Made by a program: the position numbers and the translations under genes
Notes under the pieces: generated by a model
Told to the model about the DNA's origin: nothing
Database searches by the model: none
What the model saw: only the letters and a program-made list of their open reading frames with translations
In this document: positions 9,513 to 17,586 of the stretch, piece after piece
Position numbering within the stretch: position 1 is the stretch's first letter
Layout of the letters: every line of letters begins with the position of its first letter
Source: an uncultured Halobacteriovorax sp.
GTDB taxonomy: Bacteria > Bdellovibrionota > Bacteriovoracia > Bacteriovoracales > Bacteriovoracaceae
NCBI GenBank assembly: GCA_913061265.1
Contig: CAJXVS010000008.1
Span: 156,426-220,425 of the forward strand
Length of the DNA: 64,000 nucleotides
Reading direction: 5' to 3'

Positions 9513-10349
9513 TCAAATTTCTCTTTCTGAGAAATCTCTTTCTCTTACCTCTACTCCATCTTCTAGGACTACTTGACCACGCCTAACGGTTAACTCTTTT
9601 TCGTTTTGACGCAGGATAAATTCCGGAGTCTTCTTAAGGACGATTTCAGGTCCTGCTAAGAGGTGAGCCTTCTCTAAGATGTATTTGTGAATAGCGCCAA
9701 AGTCTACATCTAGAGTAAGAAGCTCGTGAAAAGACTGAAACTCTTGATAAAAACTAAGTGGAGTCAGGCCCTCTATTACTTCAGATAGGTTTCCCACTCT
9801 ATGCGGGTTTGATGCAATAGCCTTAGTCTTTATCTGAGGAAGAGCAGGTCTTAGGTACTTTTCAAGAAGATCTAACTGACTCTTAATAAGAAGTGTTCCG
9901 TGGTGAAAGCTTCTTTGTTTTGTTTGCTTAAAGGCCTCTCCTGAGAATTTATGCAAAACTCCGTCTTTAAGAAAAACCATTCCACTCTTAGAAAGTTTTT
10001 CCGTTACCACTCCCCTCTGACGAAGAAATGACTGGATAAGTTCTAGATGATCGGTCTTATCAATATCCGTTAACAATGGCTTATTACGAAAGATGCAAAA
10101 ATTAAGGTTTCCTTCATCGTGAAAGACTGTTCCTCCCCCACTTTGCCTACGGGCCAAGGCCACTTCGTTTTCACTTAAGGCCAAAGGGCTAGTTTCTTTC
10201 CATGGGTTTTGAAAATTTCCCAACACCACGCAAGGCGTGTTGATATAAAACAAGATGAACTCTTCTTCTGTCTCTCTAAGAAAGTAGTCTTCTAAGCAGA
10301 GATTCTGGAAGATATTCTGGAAGGCTGAAAAGTAAGTCTTCGTAATCAT
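9513..10349 (-). CDS. lplA: Lipoate-protein ligase A family protein
   Basis: Attaches lipoate to lysines of the pyruvate and 2-oxoglutarate dehydrogenase E2 subunits and the glycine-cleavage H protein, using ATP, in the cytoplasm. The core motif RRQSGGGTVFHDEGNLNF matches the RRxSGGGAVYHDxGN signature of LplA. The lysine-containing segment VLHKFSGEAFK corresponds to the lipoyl-AMP binding lysine. I chose the ATG at 10349 (MITKTYFS). An in-frame start at 10481 would add 44 residues unlike the family and would run across the divergent promoter of the esterase gene. The 278 residues lack much of the C-terminal accessory domain of E. coli LplA (about 338). First gene of a probable lplA-exporter operon. 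Confidence 0.88.
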   Translation of the reverse strand: MITKTYFSAFQNIFQNLCLEDYFLRETEEEFILFYINTPCVVLGNFQNPWKETSPLALSENEVALARRQSGGGTVFHDEGNLNFCIFRNKPLLTDIDKTDHLELIQSFLRQRGVVTEKLSKSGMVFLKDGVLHKFSGEAFKQTKQRSFHHGTLLIKSQLDLLEKYLRPALPQIKTKAIASNPHRVGNLSEVIEGLTPLSFYQEFQSFHELLTLDVDFGAIHKYILEKAHLLAGPEIVLKKTPEFILRQNEKELTVRRGQVVLEDGVEVRERDFSEREI

Positions 10350-10434
10350 GTCCAGTAACCCTTTGCGTCTTTTCCTATCAATTATGCTCCACGTAAAATA
10401 CCCTACACTATCTAAAATAAAGGGAGTCATCCAA

Positions 10435-11442
10435 ATGATCAAGTATTCAGCATGTCTAATGCTAGTTCTCTTACCATTCATTTCTCTACAAGCTAGAGAT
10501 TTTAAGACCTATACCATTCCCGGTGCGGTTTGTGGAAATGGGATGCCTTATAAGGTTTGGGTAGACACTGAAAATGTTGATTCAGAAAAACTGGCCGTTG
10601 AATTCATGGGCGGCGGAGCATGTTGGTCTGTTAGCACTTGTTATGGTCCTAATCTGCGCGCTTGGGTTCATCCACTTCCAAAACTAGTTAGTAAGATGAA
10701 TATCATGGTTAAAAAAGGCTCACCACTTGAGAATCATAGTGTGCTTTATTTTCCTTATTGTACGGCAGATGTTTTTGCAGGAAATCATAAGGCCCGCTAC
10801 CGTTTAAAATCAAAGGTTCATCATAAGGGTTATAGCAATATTCAAAAGACTATCAATTATCTGCAAAAGAAGAAGGTTATCAATTTTAAGAGCCTGAATG
10901 ATATTGTCCTTTACGGATCATCAGCCGGCGGGATTGGATCCCTACTTCATTCAGTAACCTTTGATAAAATTGTTCCAATGGAGGCTAAAAGAACCATTAT
11001 CTCTGATTCTCCAGGTCTTCATTTTGGTATTCGCTTTTGGAATAAATTTACTCCTAGGACATTAAAAGATTTTAAGTCTGCCTTTTTAAAGGTTGGTCTT
11101 AATTTAAGTGACGAAAATGGAATGATCGCTCCGCAAATGCCAAAGGTTTGTAAGAGATTATCTCATTGGAATATCGGTGTTCTTCAAGGGGCAAGAGATT
11201 TCGTCATGAGTACCATTTTTGGAAATATTTCAGCAAAAGATCACCGAGCCTTGGTTTACTCAAGAAGAGGAATCCTTAATGTTACGAGTGAAGTAAGAAA
11301 TTGTTCTGCATGGGCTCCTGATAGCCGTCTTCATGCCTTTATGCTTTTTCCTGAGACTGCGGCGACACAAGCCGCTGGGGTTAGCGCTCTTGATTACGCT
11401 ACTGAGATCTACGAAGGTAGAACTGATATTAATTACCGTTAA
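10435..11442 (+). CDS. Pectin-acetylesterase/Notum-like exported hydrolase
   Basis: A 335-residue alpha/beta-hydrolase with signal peptide (IKYSACLMLVLLPFISLQA). The oxyanion motif GGGACWS, the nucleophile elbow GSSAGGIGS, a following acid-rich segment and a C-terminal His in DSRLHAF match the pectinacetylesterase family, whose members remove acetyl or acyl groups from polysaccharides or, in Notum, from lipid-modified protein. Start at ATG 10435, with GGGAG 9 nt upstream; an upstream ATG at 10348 has no ribosome site and precedes the signal sequence by 29 residues. The 85-bp gap to lplA holds both promoters. Several cysteines (VCGNG, STCYG, PYCTA) suggest disulfides. The substrate is unknown; bacteria without pectin in their diet may use it on other O-acetylated glycans. 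Confidence 0.8.
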   Translation: MIKYSACLMLVLLPFISLQARDFKTYTIPGAVCGNGMPYKVWVDTENVDSEKLAVEFMGGGACWSVSTCYGPNLRAWVHPLPKLVSKMNIMVKKGSPLENHSVLYFPYCTADVFAGNHKARYRLKSKVHHKGYSNIQKTINYLQKKKVINFKSLNDIVLYGSSAGGIGSLLHSVTFDKIVPMEAKRTIISDSPGLHFGIRFWNKFTPRTLKDFKSAFLKVGLNLSDENGMIAPQMPKVCKRLSHWNIGVLQGARDFVMSTIFGNISAKDHRALVYSRRGILNVTSEVRNCSAWAPDSRLHAFMLFPETAATQAAGVSALDYATEIYEGRTDINYR

Positions 11443-11967
11443 TTAAAAGACAACGCCTAATTGGAGCTTGATGGGAAGAAAGCTTACGGCCTTGCCGACT
11501 TTACTTCCTTCTACTCCAGCACCTGCAAATAAAGACTTGGCGTAAAAGCGGTAACTAGCTGCGATTCTGCCACCAGTTCTAGATTCTCCGCTTTTAATTT
11601 CTTCCTTACCTTCATAAATAACTATTTGATGAATTGAGCTTTCTTCAAGCTTAGTTATATGAATACCGGCCGTTAAAACTAGGCCTGTTTTAAACTTCGA
11701 TGCATTAGATCCAATAAAGTGCTCGTAATTTAAACCATAGTTTGAAAGCCCTTTAACCAAGAAGTTTGTATTGCTTGATTTTTGTTCACTAAATTGCATC
11801 TGATAATGAAGTCCGAGAGTTGAAACTCTAGAGACTCCAACATCTAAATTATAAGATGAGGTCTCAGGCCCTAATTGCCAGCTTACACTCAACTTTTGAT
11901 CTTCAGAGGCGAAGGCCTTAGAGAAAGTAAGTGTTATAAGAAACGTAATTAAGAGTAACTTTTTCAT
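11443..11967 (-). CDS. Outer-membrane beta-barrel protein, unknown
   Basis: A 174-residue exported protein with signal peptide (KLLLITFLITLTFSKAFA). The mature part alternates polar and hydrophobic residues in about eight strands and ends in LQLGVVF, the terminal Phe being typical of BamA-inserted barrels. This resembles small OmpA/OmpX-type porin-like proteins, though no specific family was recognised. Its ATG overlaps the preceding stop by one base (TAATG), so it is coupled to the gene at 11967-12863. It abuts the convergent esterase gene without a visible terminator. Confidence 0.65.
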   Translation of the reverse strand: MKKLLLITFLITLTFSKAFASEDQKLSVSWQLGPETSSYNLDVGVSRVSTLGLHYQMQFSEQKSSNTNFLVKGLSNYGLNYEHFIGSNASKFKTGLVLTAGIHITKLEESSIHQIVIYEGKEEIKSGESRTGGRIAASYRFYAKSLFAGAGVEGSKVGKAVSFLPIKLQLGVVF

Positions 11968-12863
11968 TATTGATCTATCGATGTTTTAACTTTCACAAGC
12001 TTTGCTCCAAGTCTCAAAAGAAAACTTGGTATTGGTTTCTCACCTTTTCGGTAACCAGGAAGAACATAGCCATCTTTAAATTTTAAATCCATATCTTTAA
12101 AGAAAGTATCAGTTCCCACTTTTACTACAATGTCTTTATATTCGATTTTCATGGCATTAGCCGGCGTCTCTAAGTCAAAATAAGACTCAATGTATTTTGG
12201 GATATCAGGGTGAAACATATACTTACCGAAGGTTTTTATTCGGTATTCCTTTTTAACCCATTTAACCATTTCAACTCTTTCTTCTTTTGTATCCACTTCA
12301 TTAAAGTACATTTCTGCGCCATTTTTAATAGTCACAAATTTAATCTCTTTTAATGAACTTCCTTCTTCTTCGTTCTTTGTATCAATATTGTAGATGATGC
12401 CTTCTTCGGATTTAGAAAAGAATTTTACGAAAAGTTTTCCTTTTCTTGTCCCAAACTGAAGTTTTCTAATTTGCTCCAAGATAAGGTAGATATTCTCATC
12501 ATAAGGCTGATCTTGAAGTTTCTCAAACGCCTTAACGAGGGCCATCATATCTTTATAAACAAGTTCATACTCTCCGATCTCTGCCATATACCTAAGGATA
12601 TAAGTAGCAAGTGATAAACCATCAGAGATATAAAACTCTTCAGAGATAGACTTCGTTAAGTTAAAGATATTCTCAGCAATGACTCTAAGTTCAGCATCCG
12701 AGAGATCAAGAACACCAAAGGCCGTGCTAACATCATCTTCAGTCTCAGTAGGTTGTTCAATTTCAACATCAGTTGAAGTTCCACCAACGTTTACGTCTTG
12801 CGCTGTAATAGCGCTTGAACCTAAACAAAGTAATGTCAAAATAAGCAGTAATTTCTTAAGCAT
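11967..12863 (-). CDS. Exported protein of unknown function
   Basis: A 298-residue protein with signal peptide (LKKLLLILTLLCLGSSAITA). The mature protein begins with an acidic Thr/Glu-rich stretch (residues 26-45), then a mainly helical region and a beta-rich, Lys-rich C-terminal half (KFKDGYVLPGYRKGEKP). No known domain or catalytic motif was recognised. It follows the 1168-residue exported gene by 9 nt and is coupled to the beta-barrel gene after it, so the three probably act together in the envelope. Confidence 0.6.
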   Translation of the reverse strand: MLKKLLLILTLLCLGSSAITAQDVNVGGTSTDVEIEQPTETEDDVSTAFGVLDLSDAELRVIAENIFNLTKSISEEFYISDGLSLATYILRYMAEIGEYELVYKDMMALVKAFEKLQDQPYDENIYLILEQIRKLQFGTRKGKLFVKFFSKSEEGIIYNIDTKNEEEGSSLKEIKFVTIKNGAEMYFNEVDTKEERVEMVKWVKKEYRIKTFGKYMFHPDIPKYIESYFDLETPANAMKIEYKDIVVKVGTDTFFKDMDLKFKDGYVLPGYRKGEKPIPSFLLRLGAKLVKVKTSIDQ

Positions 12864-12872
12864 TTTTTATCC

Positions 12873-15800
12873 CTATCTAAAAAACTTGTTAATTCTCTCG
12901 AATACTTCATTACTATAACGAGCATCTGGAAAGTAAGTATGATTCCAGTCAGTCGGTCCTTTCTTAATGATTTTCTTATTATGTTTATCAAATTTCTCTG
13001 CGTACAAAGACACAAGAGAATCAATATAGTTCTTATCTAATTTATCGCGAAGAGCAACAAGTTCATCAGCATAACCATGGTCCATCAACTCAAAGGCCTC
13101 TAGCTTTTGAATCAATTTAACCAACTGTCTTTGAATCACTATGGCAGTAGACAAGAAGTACATGATCTCAACGCCACTATTAGTTATAGAACGGCTATTA
13201 AAGGTTCCGTTCTCTACTGTGAAGTTAGAGTTTAAGTTTCTGTTGATCTGATCAACCACGTCTGTATCAAGGCCTATGATATCAATCATCCCATTGTACT
13301 GAGAAAGGATCCTTTTAAACCTGTGCAGAAGACTAGCTTTGGCGTAGTCACTATTATAGAAGACCTTATCGAAGAGTGAATTATCTTTAAGGAGTTCCTT
13401 TAATTCTTCAGCACTAGAGGCTTCGTTATAGGGCTTGAAGATCTTAATCGCTGATTCGATGATTTGAGTCAACTCACCTTTATCTACACTTGCCATGCTA
13501 CCTGTAGTCGAGAAATCAAAGGCAATAGAGTTATCTTTTTTCTTAACCACAAGACCGAGTTCAGTTCCGTTAAATTTTTGATTAGGAATTAATTTCACGT
13601 CAAAAGCGTTTGCCATAGCATGTGGGTTTAGTTGAAGGAGGATCTCTTCTTTATGAGTGAACATCTTAACGAATTTATTGATTTTAACGCCACCTAATTC
13701 TAGATTTCCGTTCTTTTTAGGGTCTGATTCATTCATGAACTTTCCTGCAAACTTAAGCAAGAAGACCTTTAACTTCTTAGCTAGTCCTGATCTCTTAAAA
13801 TCGATGTCTTTAGCGACAAGGCCTATGATCTTATCTAAAACAGAAGTATCACCATCAAATTTTAGGCCTACCTTTGAGATGTCTAGTTTTAGAAGTTCGT
13901 CTCCTAAAAAGATCTCATTATCAGCATGCTTAAGGCTTTCTTTGTACTTTGATAATTCTTCAACACTTAATTGTAGGTTCATCGATGCCGTAATAGTCTT
14001 AACAGCGGGGTCTTTATATGAACTTGACCACATTCTTGAAGGGTTCAAAAAGAACTTCTTACCTTTCTTAATATGACTAAGAACCATATTAACTCGAAGT
14101 TCCCCATCTCTAATAACATTTAAGTTAATATTCTTTACAAGGTACTGCTCTACTTCCTGGTCTTTCTTAAGCGCTTTTTCTACAGCAGCGTTTTGAACAA
14201 GGAAGGCGTCCTTGAAGATTTGATTGATAAGGTTTTCAAAGTGCTTAAGGTTCATCTTAACATTAAGATCTCTTGGAGATTGTTTCTTAGTCTCATCAAC
14301 TCCTACAAAACGTTGAGAGTCTTTATTCTCTGGGCGAAGCTTAAGTTGGTTCTCATATTTCTTAGACCTTCTTTTATTACCAACAGCAAGCTCTAGGTAG
14401 GTCTTATTCATGACCTTGTCATAAAGAGGCTCAAGATTCCAAACCTGAATATTATTATCAGAGTTCATGATCTTCTCTGAGGCAATTCTAGGGTCAAGGT
14501 TGATCTTAAGAAGCTTATCATTCTCATCGTAACGGATAAGTTTCTTAAAGAAGAGTTCAGTCTTACCTGCGACATACTTCTTCCCTTCTAAGATAAAAGG
14601 GTTGTTTTCAATATCAATTTTAGCGATTTGAAGGATTGAGTCTAAGGCATCAGAACCGGCAGTATCATAAACACCATTTTGTCTTTTAATATTAGAGATG
14701 ATCTCTTTATAAGAGTCATAAGCTTCTACTTCTTCTCCGTTAACAGGAGCGTCAGCGATAGGCTGCTCTATAAGAGTTGTGACAAGAGTTTGAGTAATGG
14801 CCATTTTCATATAATTGATCACAATAGAGCCGTGATCGCTGTCATTATACATATGTATAGATTGAGTCCCATCAAAGAGTCTTAGATGATGAACATCAAG
14901 ACCTAGGACACTATCTTTAAGCATATTGATTCTAAGACCAAGTTGAAAAGGAATACCAGTTCCCCACTGATCTTCTGCCACTCTTAAAGGAATCTTACTA
15001 AATTCTATTCCTGAACCTTCCATTCCCATGGCCATAAGCATATTGATATCAATCGCTACTCGCCCACGAAGAATCAACCCACCATTTTTAGGGTCAAGCA
15101 CGACGGCAAGCTCAGGAAACATTTGGTCTCCTTCAAATTCAAACTCTCTAAAGAAGCGAGAAGCTTCATCAAGAGTCTTTTGGGAAAGTCTTTTTTCAAG
15201 AAAAGGAAGAGTATTTGTGTCAGATCCACCTGAGTACATGGCCTCTTCTATTAATTCTCTTCTTTTCAAATCACTTAGTGAGGCAGCAACCATTTCTTTA
15301 GCGCTTTCTTTAAAAAGCTCATAAGTAAGTTCAGGGTCAGCTACGAAGCTAGCGTCTTTCTTGCTTAAGATAGCTCTCGCTCTAGTTTGAATCTTTCCAG
15401 ATATTGAGTTGTATTCGGCCCCGCGGCGGATATTAAATTTGGAAAGACCAAGAGTCTTCGCCATTTCACTTATATAATGATCAAGGTCTTTCATAAGAAC
15501 ATCTGTTCTTGAGTATTCAGCGTAGAGCTCTTCTCTTGCGCTCATTAGACTTTCTTCATCTTCATTATGCCTTTTATCAGATTGCTTAATCCAAGCTGAG
15601 TTTGGCTTCCCTATTCCTGCTTCAATACGAAGGGCCATCATCCCTTGTGTACCTCTTAGAACTGTTGGCGTTACTCCCCAAACTCTAAGACCTTCTAAGT
15701 CTTTATAGGCAGCAAGCTGAGGGATCATGGTTAGGTCTAATTTAAAAGCAATTGTATTACCTCTAAAACGAAGCCCCTTGTTTTCAATCAATTGCTTGAT

Positions 15801-16379
15801 CATGAGGGAAGGGTTCTCATCAGTCACTTGAACCTCTGGCTTAACTTCAAGCATATAATCCATAAAGCTAGTGTTAAGCATAAGCCCTACAGCAAATTGA
15901 CCTAGAACATGAGTCGCATTTGTATAGTCTTGTCCGCCAATCTTTAGGCTTCTGATTGTGATTTGAAAGTAACGAGTTAAGGCCAATTTCTTAGCTGACG
16001 GAAGTTCAAAGTGAATTGAGAATTTATGACGAGAAAGTCTAACGTCAGAGGCATCAATCCCACCAATCTCATTCATATCAGCGAGAACGTCAGCTGGTAG
16101 TTCAGTTATACCTTCAAAGATAACGAGCCTATTAGTAGGATCAAAATCTAAACGGTGAACTTCAACTATAGTTGTCCCCTCAGCGAGAATAGCTTTTTTG
16201 GCTTCTTCTAAGATTAATGCTTTTGGAACATTGGCCAAAACAATAGGGTCACTTGGGCCTTGATTTAATTCCGTGAAAGCAGCTTTTACGTCAAAGCTTC
16301 CAGGATCTGTAAAACCGGCAAACGACGGATTAACCGAGATCAGAAGAAGAAGTAAGCTAGTCCAAATAATGGATTTCAT
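12873..16379 (-). CDS. Giant exported protein of unknown function (1168 residues)
   Basis: First gene of a three-gene exported operon. A signal peptide (KSIIWTSLLLLLISVNPSFA) precedes about 1150 residues with no transmembrane segment. The body alternates amphipathic helices with long beta-rich blocks (for example about 90-270, 420-540 and 700-960), rich in Lys and Leu. That composition recalls periplasmic lipid-handling or scaffold proteins, but I recognised no family. Ribosome site AAAAGGG lies before the ATG. The partners are an unknown exported protein and an outer-membrane barrel, suggesting an envelope complex; this is inference from position only. Confidence 0.6.
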   Translation of the reverse strand: MKSIIWTSLLLLLISVNPSFAGFTDPGSFDVKAAFTELNQGPSDPIVLANVPKALILEEAKKAILAEGTTIVEVHRLDFDPTNRLVIFEGITELPADVLADMNEIGGIDASDVRLSRHKFSIHFELPSAKKLALTRYFQITIRSLKIGGQDYTNATHVLGQFAVGLMLNTSFMDYMLEVKPEVQVTDENPSLMIKQLIENKGLRFRGNTIAFKLDLTMIPQLAAYKDLEGLRVWGVTPTVLRGTQGMMALRIEAGIGKPNSAWIKQSDKRHNEDEESLMSAREELYAEYSRTDVLMKDLDHYISEMAKTLGLSKFNIRRGAEYNSISGKIQTRARAILSKKDASFVADPELTYELFKESAKEMVAASLSDLKRRELIEEAMYSGGSDTNTLPFLEKRLSQKTLDEASRFFREFEFEGDQMFPELAVVLDPKNGGLILRGRVAIDINMLMAMGMEGSGIEFSKIPLRVAEDQWGTGIPFQLGLRINMLKDSVLGLDVHHLRLFDGTQSIHMYNDSDHGSIVINYMKMAITQTLVTTLIEQPIADAPVNGEEVEAYDSYKEIISNIKRQNGVYDTAGSDALDSILQIAKIDIENNPFILEGKKYVAGKTELFFKKLIRYDENDKLLKINLDPRIASEKIMNSDNNIQVWNLEPLYDKVMNKTYLELAVGNKRRSKKYENQLKLRPENKDSQRFVGVDETKKQSPRDLNVKMNLKHFENLINQIFKDAFLVQNAAVEKALKKDQEVEQYLVKNINLNVIRDGELRVNMVLSHIKKGKKFFLNPSRMWSSSYKDPAVKTITASMNLQLSVEELSKYKESLKHADNEIFLGDELLKLDISKVGLKFDGDTSVLDKIIGLVAKDIDFKRSGLAKKLKVFLLKFAGKFMNESDPKKNGNLELGGVKINKFVKMFTHKEEILLQLNPHAMANAFDVKLIPNQKFNGTELGLVVKKKDNSIAFDFSTTGSMASVDKGELTQIIESAIKIFKPYNEASSAEELKELLKDNSLFDKVFYNSDYAKASLLHRFKRILSQYNGMIDIIGLDTDVVDQINRNLNSNFTVENGTFNSRSITNSGVEIMYFLSTAIVIQRQLVKLIQKLEAFELMDHGYADELVALRDKLDKNYIDSLVSLYAEKFDKHNKKIIKKGPTDWNHTYFPDARYSNEVFERINKFFR

Positions 16380-16516
16380 AAGATGCCCTTTTCAGCAGAT
16401 ATTAGTGTAAGTAGAGATATAGTTACAAGAATCGTGCCGAGAATAAGGCTCTAAACCATTGAAATAATGAACATCATTTAAGGGAAATTGTCTAAATTCT
16501 ATACGGCCGTTTTTAT

Positions 16517-17518
16517 TTACTCGAGGGAGAATTCCTCTTCTAAGCCTGAGTTATCTTCAATAATGGCGTCATCATCAAAAGAAGGTTCGTCAGAGACTTC
16601 AATACTTGAATCCCTAGCGTACTGATCTTCTTCTCTATTTTTCTTACGCCTCTTACTCTTTGATTTTCGTCCTGAAGCAGCCCGTACTTTATCTTCAATT
16701 TCAGTTTGCTTTAACTCTAAAACATCAGTTTTCGTGTCTTCTTCAGGTGCTGTTCTTTTGGTTTTTTCCCAATTAAAACTACGCGCTTTCTCAAGAGGAG
16801 CCTGTTCTTTTTTAATATAGTTAGCTCTAGCTAGTTTATCGATGATCGAATCCACAACCTTTGAAGCAAAGGGAGTTAGATCCTTTTCTTTAAAGCTCTG
16901 GGCGTGCCTCTTAGGACTCGGAAGAAGCATGGCCAAGAAAGCCCCTTCTCTAGCCGTTAAATTCTTAGGAGACTTATTAAAGTACTTCTTAGAGGCATTA
17001 TTAATACCATAAAGCCCTTCACCGTATTCAATAATATTTAAATAGATCTCTAAGATCTTCTCTTTGCTTAGGCTTCTTTCCATGTACATAGAATAGCTAA
17101 GCTCTTTTAATTTTCTAACGTATGAGCGTTCATTAGTTAAGAAGAGGTTCTTCACCACTTGCTGAGAAATAGTCGAAGCTCCGCGAAGCTTCTTTCCATC
17201 TTCAACAGTATCTTCCACTGCTTCTTTCATTTGCGAGAGGTCGTAGCCATTATGTTGATAAAAGCCCCAGTCCTCACTGACCACAATGGCGTGAGCTGCG
17301 ACGTAGCTTATTTCTTTAAGGGTCTTCCAGTTCGCTGGTTTTTTAGAGACAATCTTATATTGCGGTTGGTTCTTAACAACTTTTACATCTACGAAGTTCT
17401 CAACTAGCCCGTCTATTTCAGACCTTGGGATAACGAGGAAATAAAACAAGACTGGAATTAAGATAATTACGTCTAGGATAAGGGAGGCAATGATGAGGTT
17501 CTTCTTAGTTTTTGTCAT
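16517..17518 (-). CDS. mtgA: Monofunctional peptidoglycan glycosyltransferase (GT51)
   Basis: Polymerises lipid II into glycan strands at the outer face of the inner membrane. An N-terminal membrane anchor (about residues 8-30) is followed by the GT51 domain: SEDWGFYQHNG with the catalytic Glu, RGASTISQQVVKNLFLT, then RKLKELSYSMYMERSLSK and EIYLNIIEYGEGLYGI. No transpeptidase domain follows. Instead about 100 charged residues form a Lys/Arg- then Asp/Glu-rich tail (about 235-333), absent from ordinary MtgA (about 240 residues). It has no Shine-Dalgarno; the -10 TATAAT ends 6 nt before the ATG, so translation is probably leaderless. The promoter lies inside the terminator of the gene upstream. 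Confidence 0.92.
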   Translation of the reverse strand: MTKTKKNLIIASLILDVIILIPVLFYFLVIPRSEIDGLVENFVDVKVVKNQPQYKIVSKKPANWKTLKEISYVAAHAIVVSEDWGFYQHNGYDLSQMKEAVEDTVEDGKKLRGASTISQQVVKNLFLTNERSYVRKLKELSYSMYMERSLSKEKILEIYLNIIEYGEGLYGINNASKKYFNKSPKNLTAREGAFLAMLLPSPKRHAQSFKEKDLTPFASKVVDSIIDKLARANYIKKEQAPLEKARSFNWEKTKRTAPEEDTKTDVLELKQTEIEDKVRAASGRKSKSKRRKKNREEDQYARDSSIEVSDEPSFDDDAIIEDNSGLEEEFSLE

Positions 17519-17524
17519 GGAGTT

Positions 17525-17552
17525 ATTATAGTCAAAAAGAAGGCGGGTTCAA
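17525..17552 (-). promoter_or_regulatory. mtgA promoter embedded in the upstream terminator
   Basis: Read on the minus strand: -35 TTGAAC (17552-17547), 16-nt spacer, -10 TATAAT (17530-17525), then six bases to the ATG at 17518. The -35 box falls in the loop and descending arm of a GC-rich hairpin. Confidence 0.55.
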
Positions 17553-17559
17553 ACCCGCC
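17533..17559 (-). terminator. Intrinsic terminator after the 663-residue gene
   Basis: GGCGGGTT and AACCCGCC (17542-17559) form an 8-bp GC-rich stem. On the minus strand it is followed by a T-rich run (TTCTTTTTG). It lies 28 nt past the stop at 17587. Confidence 0.75.
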
Positions 17560-17586
17560 AACGCACTCCATTATAGACATTCTTGA

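Noticed and set aside
10350..10481. 44-residue N-terminal extension of lipoate ligase
   Set aside because: It would cross the divergent promoter and the start of the esterase gene and does not resemble the ligase family.
13657..14076. 139-codon open frame on the plus strand
   Set aside because: Lies wholly inside the 1168-residue minus-strand gene, has no ribosome site and no recognisable protein.
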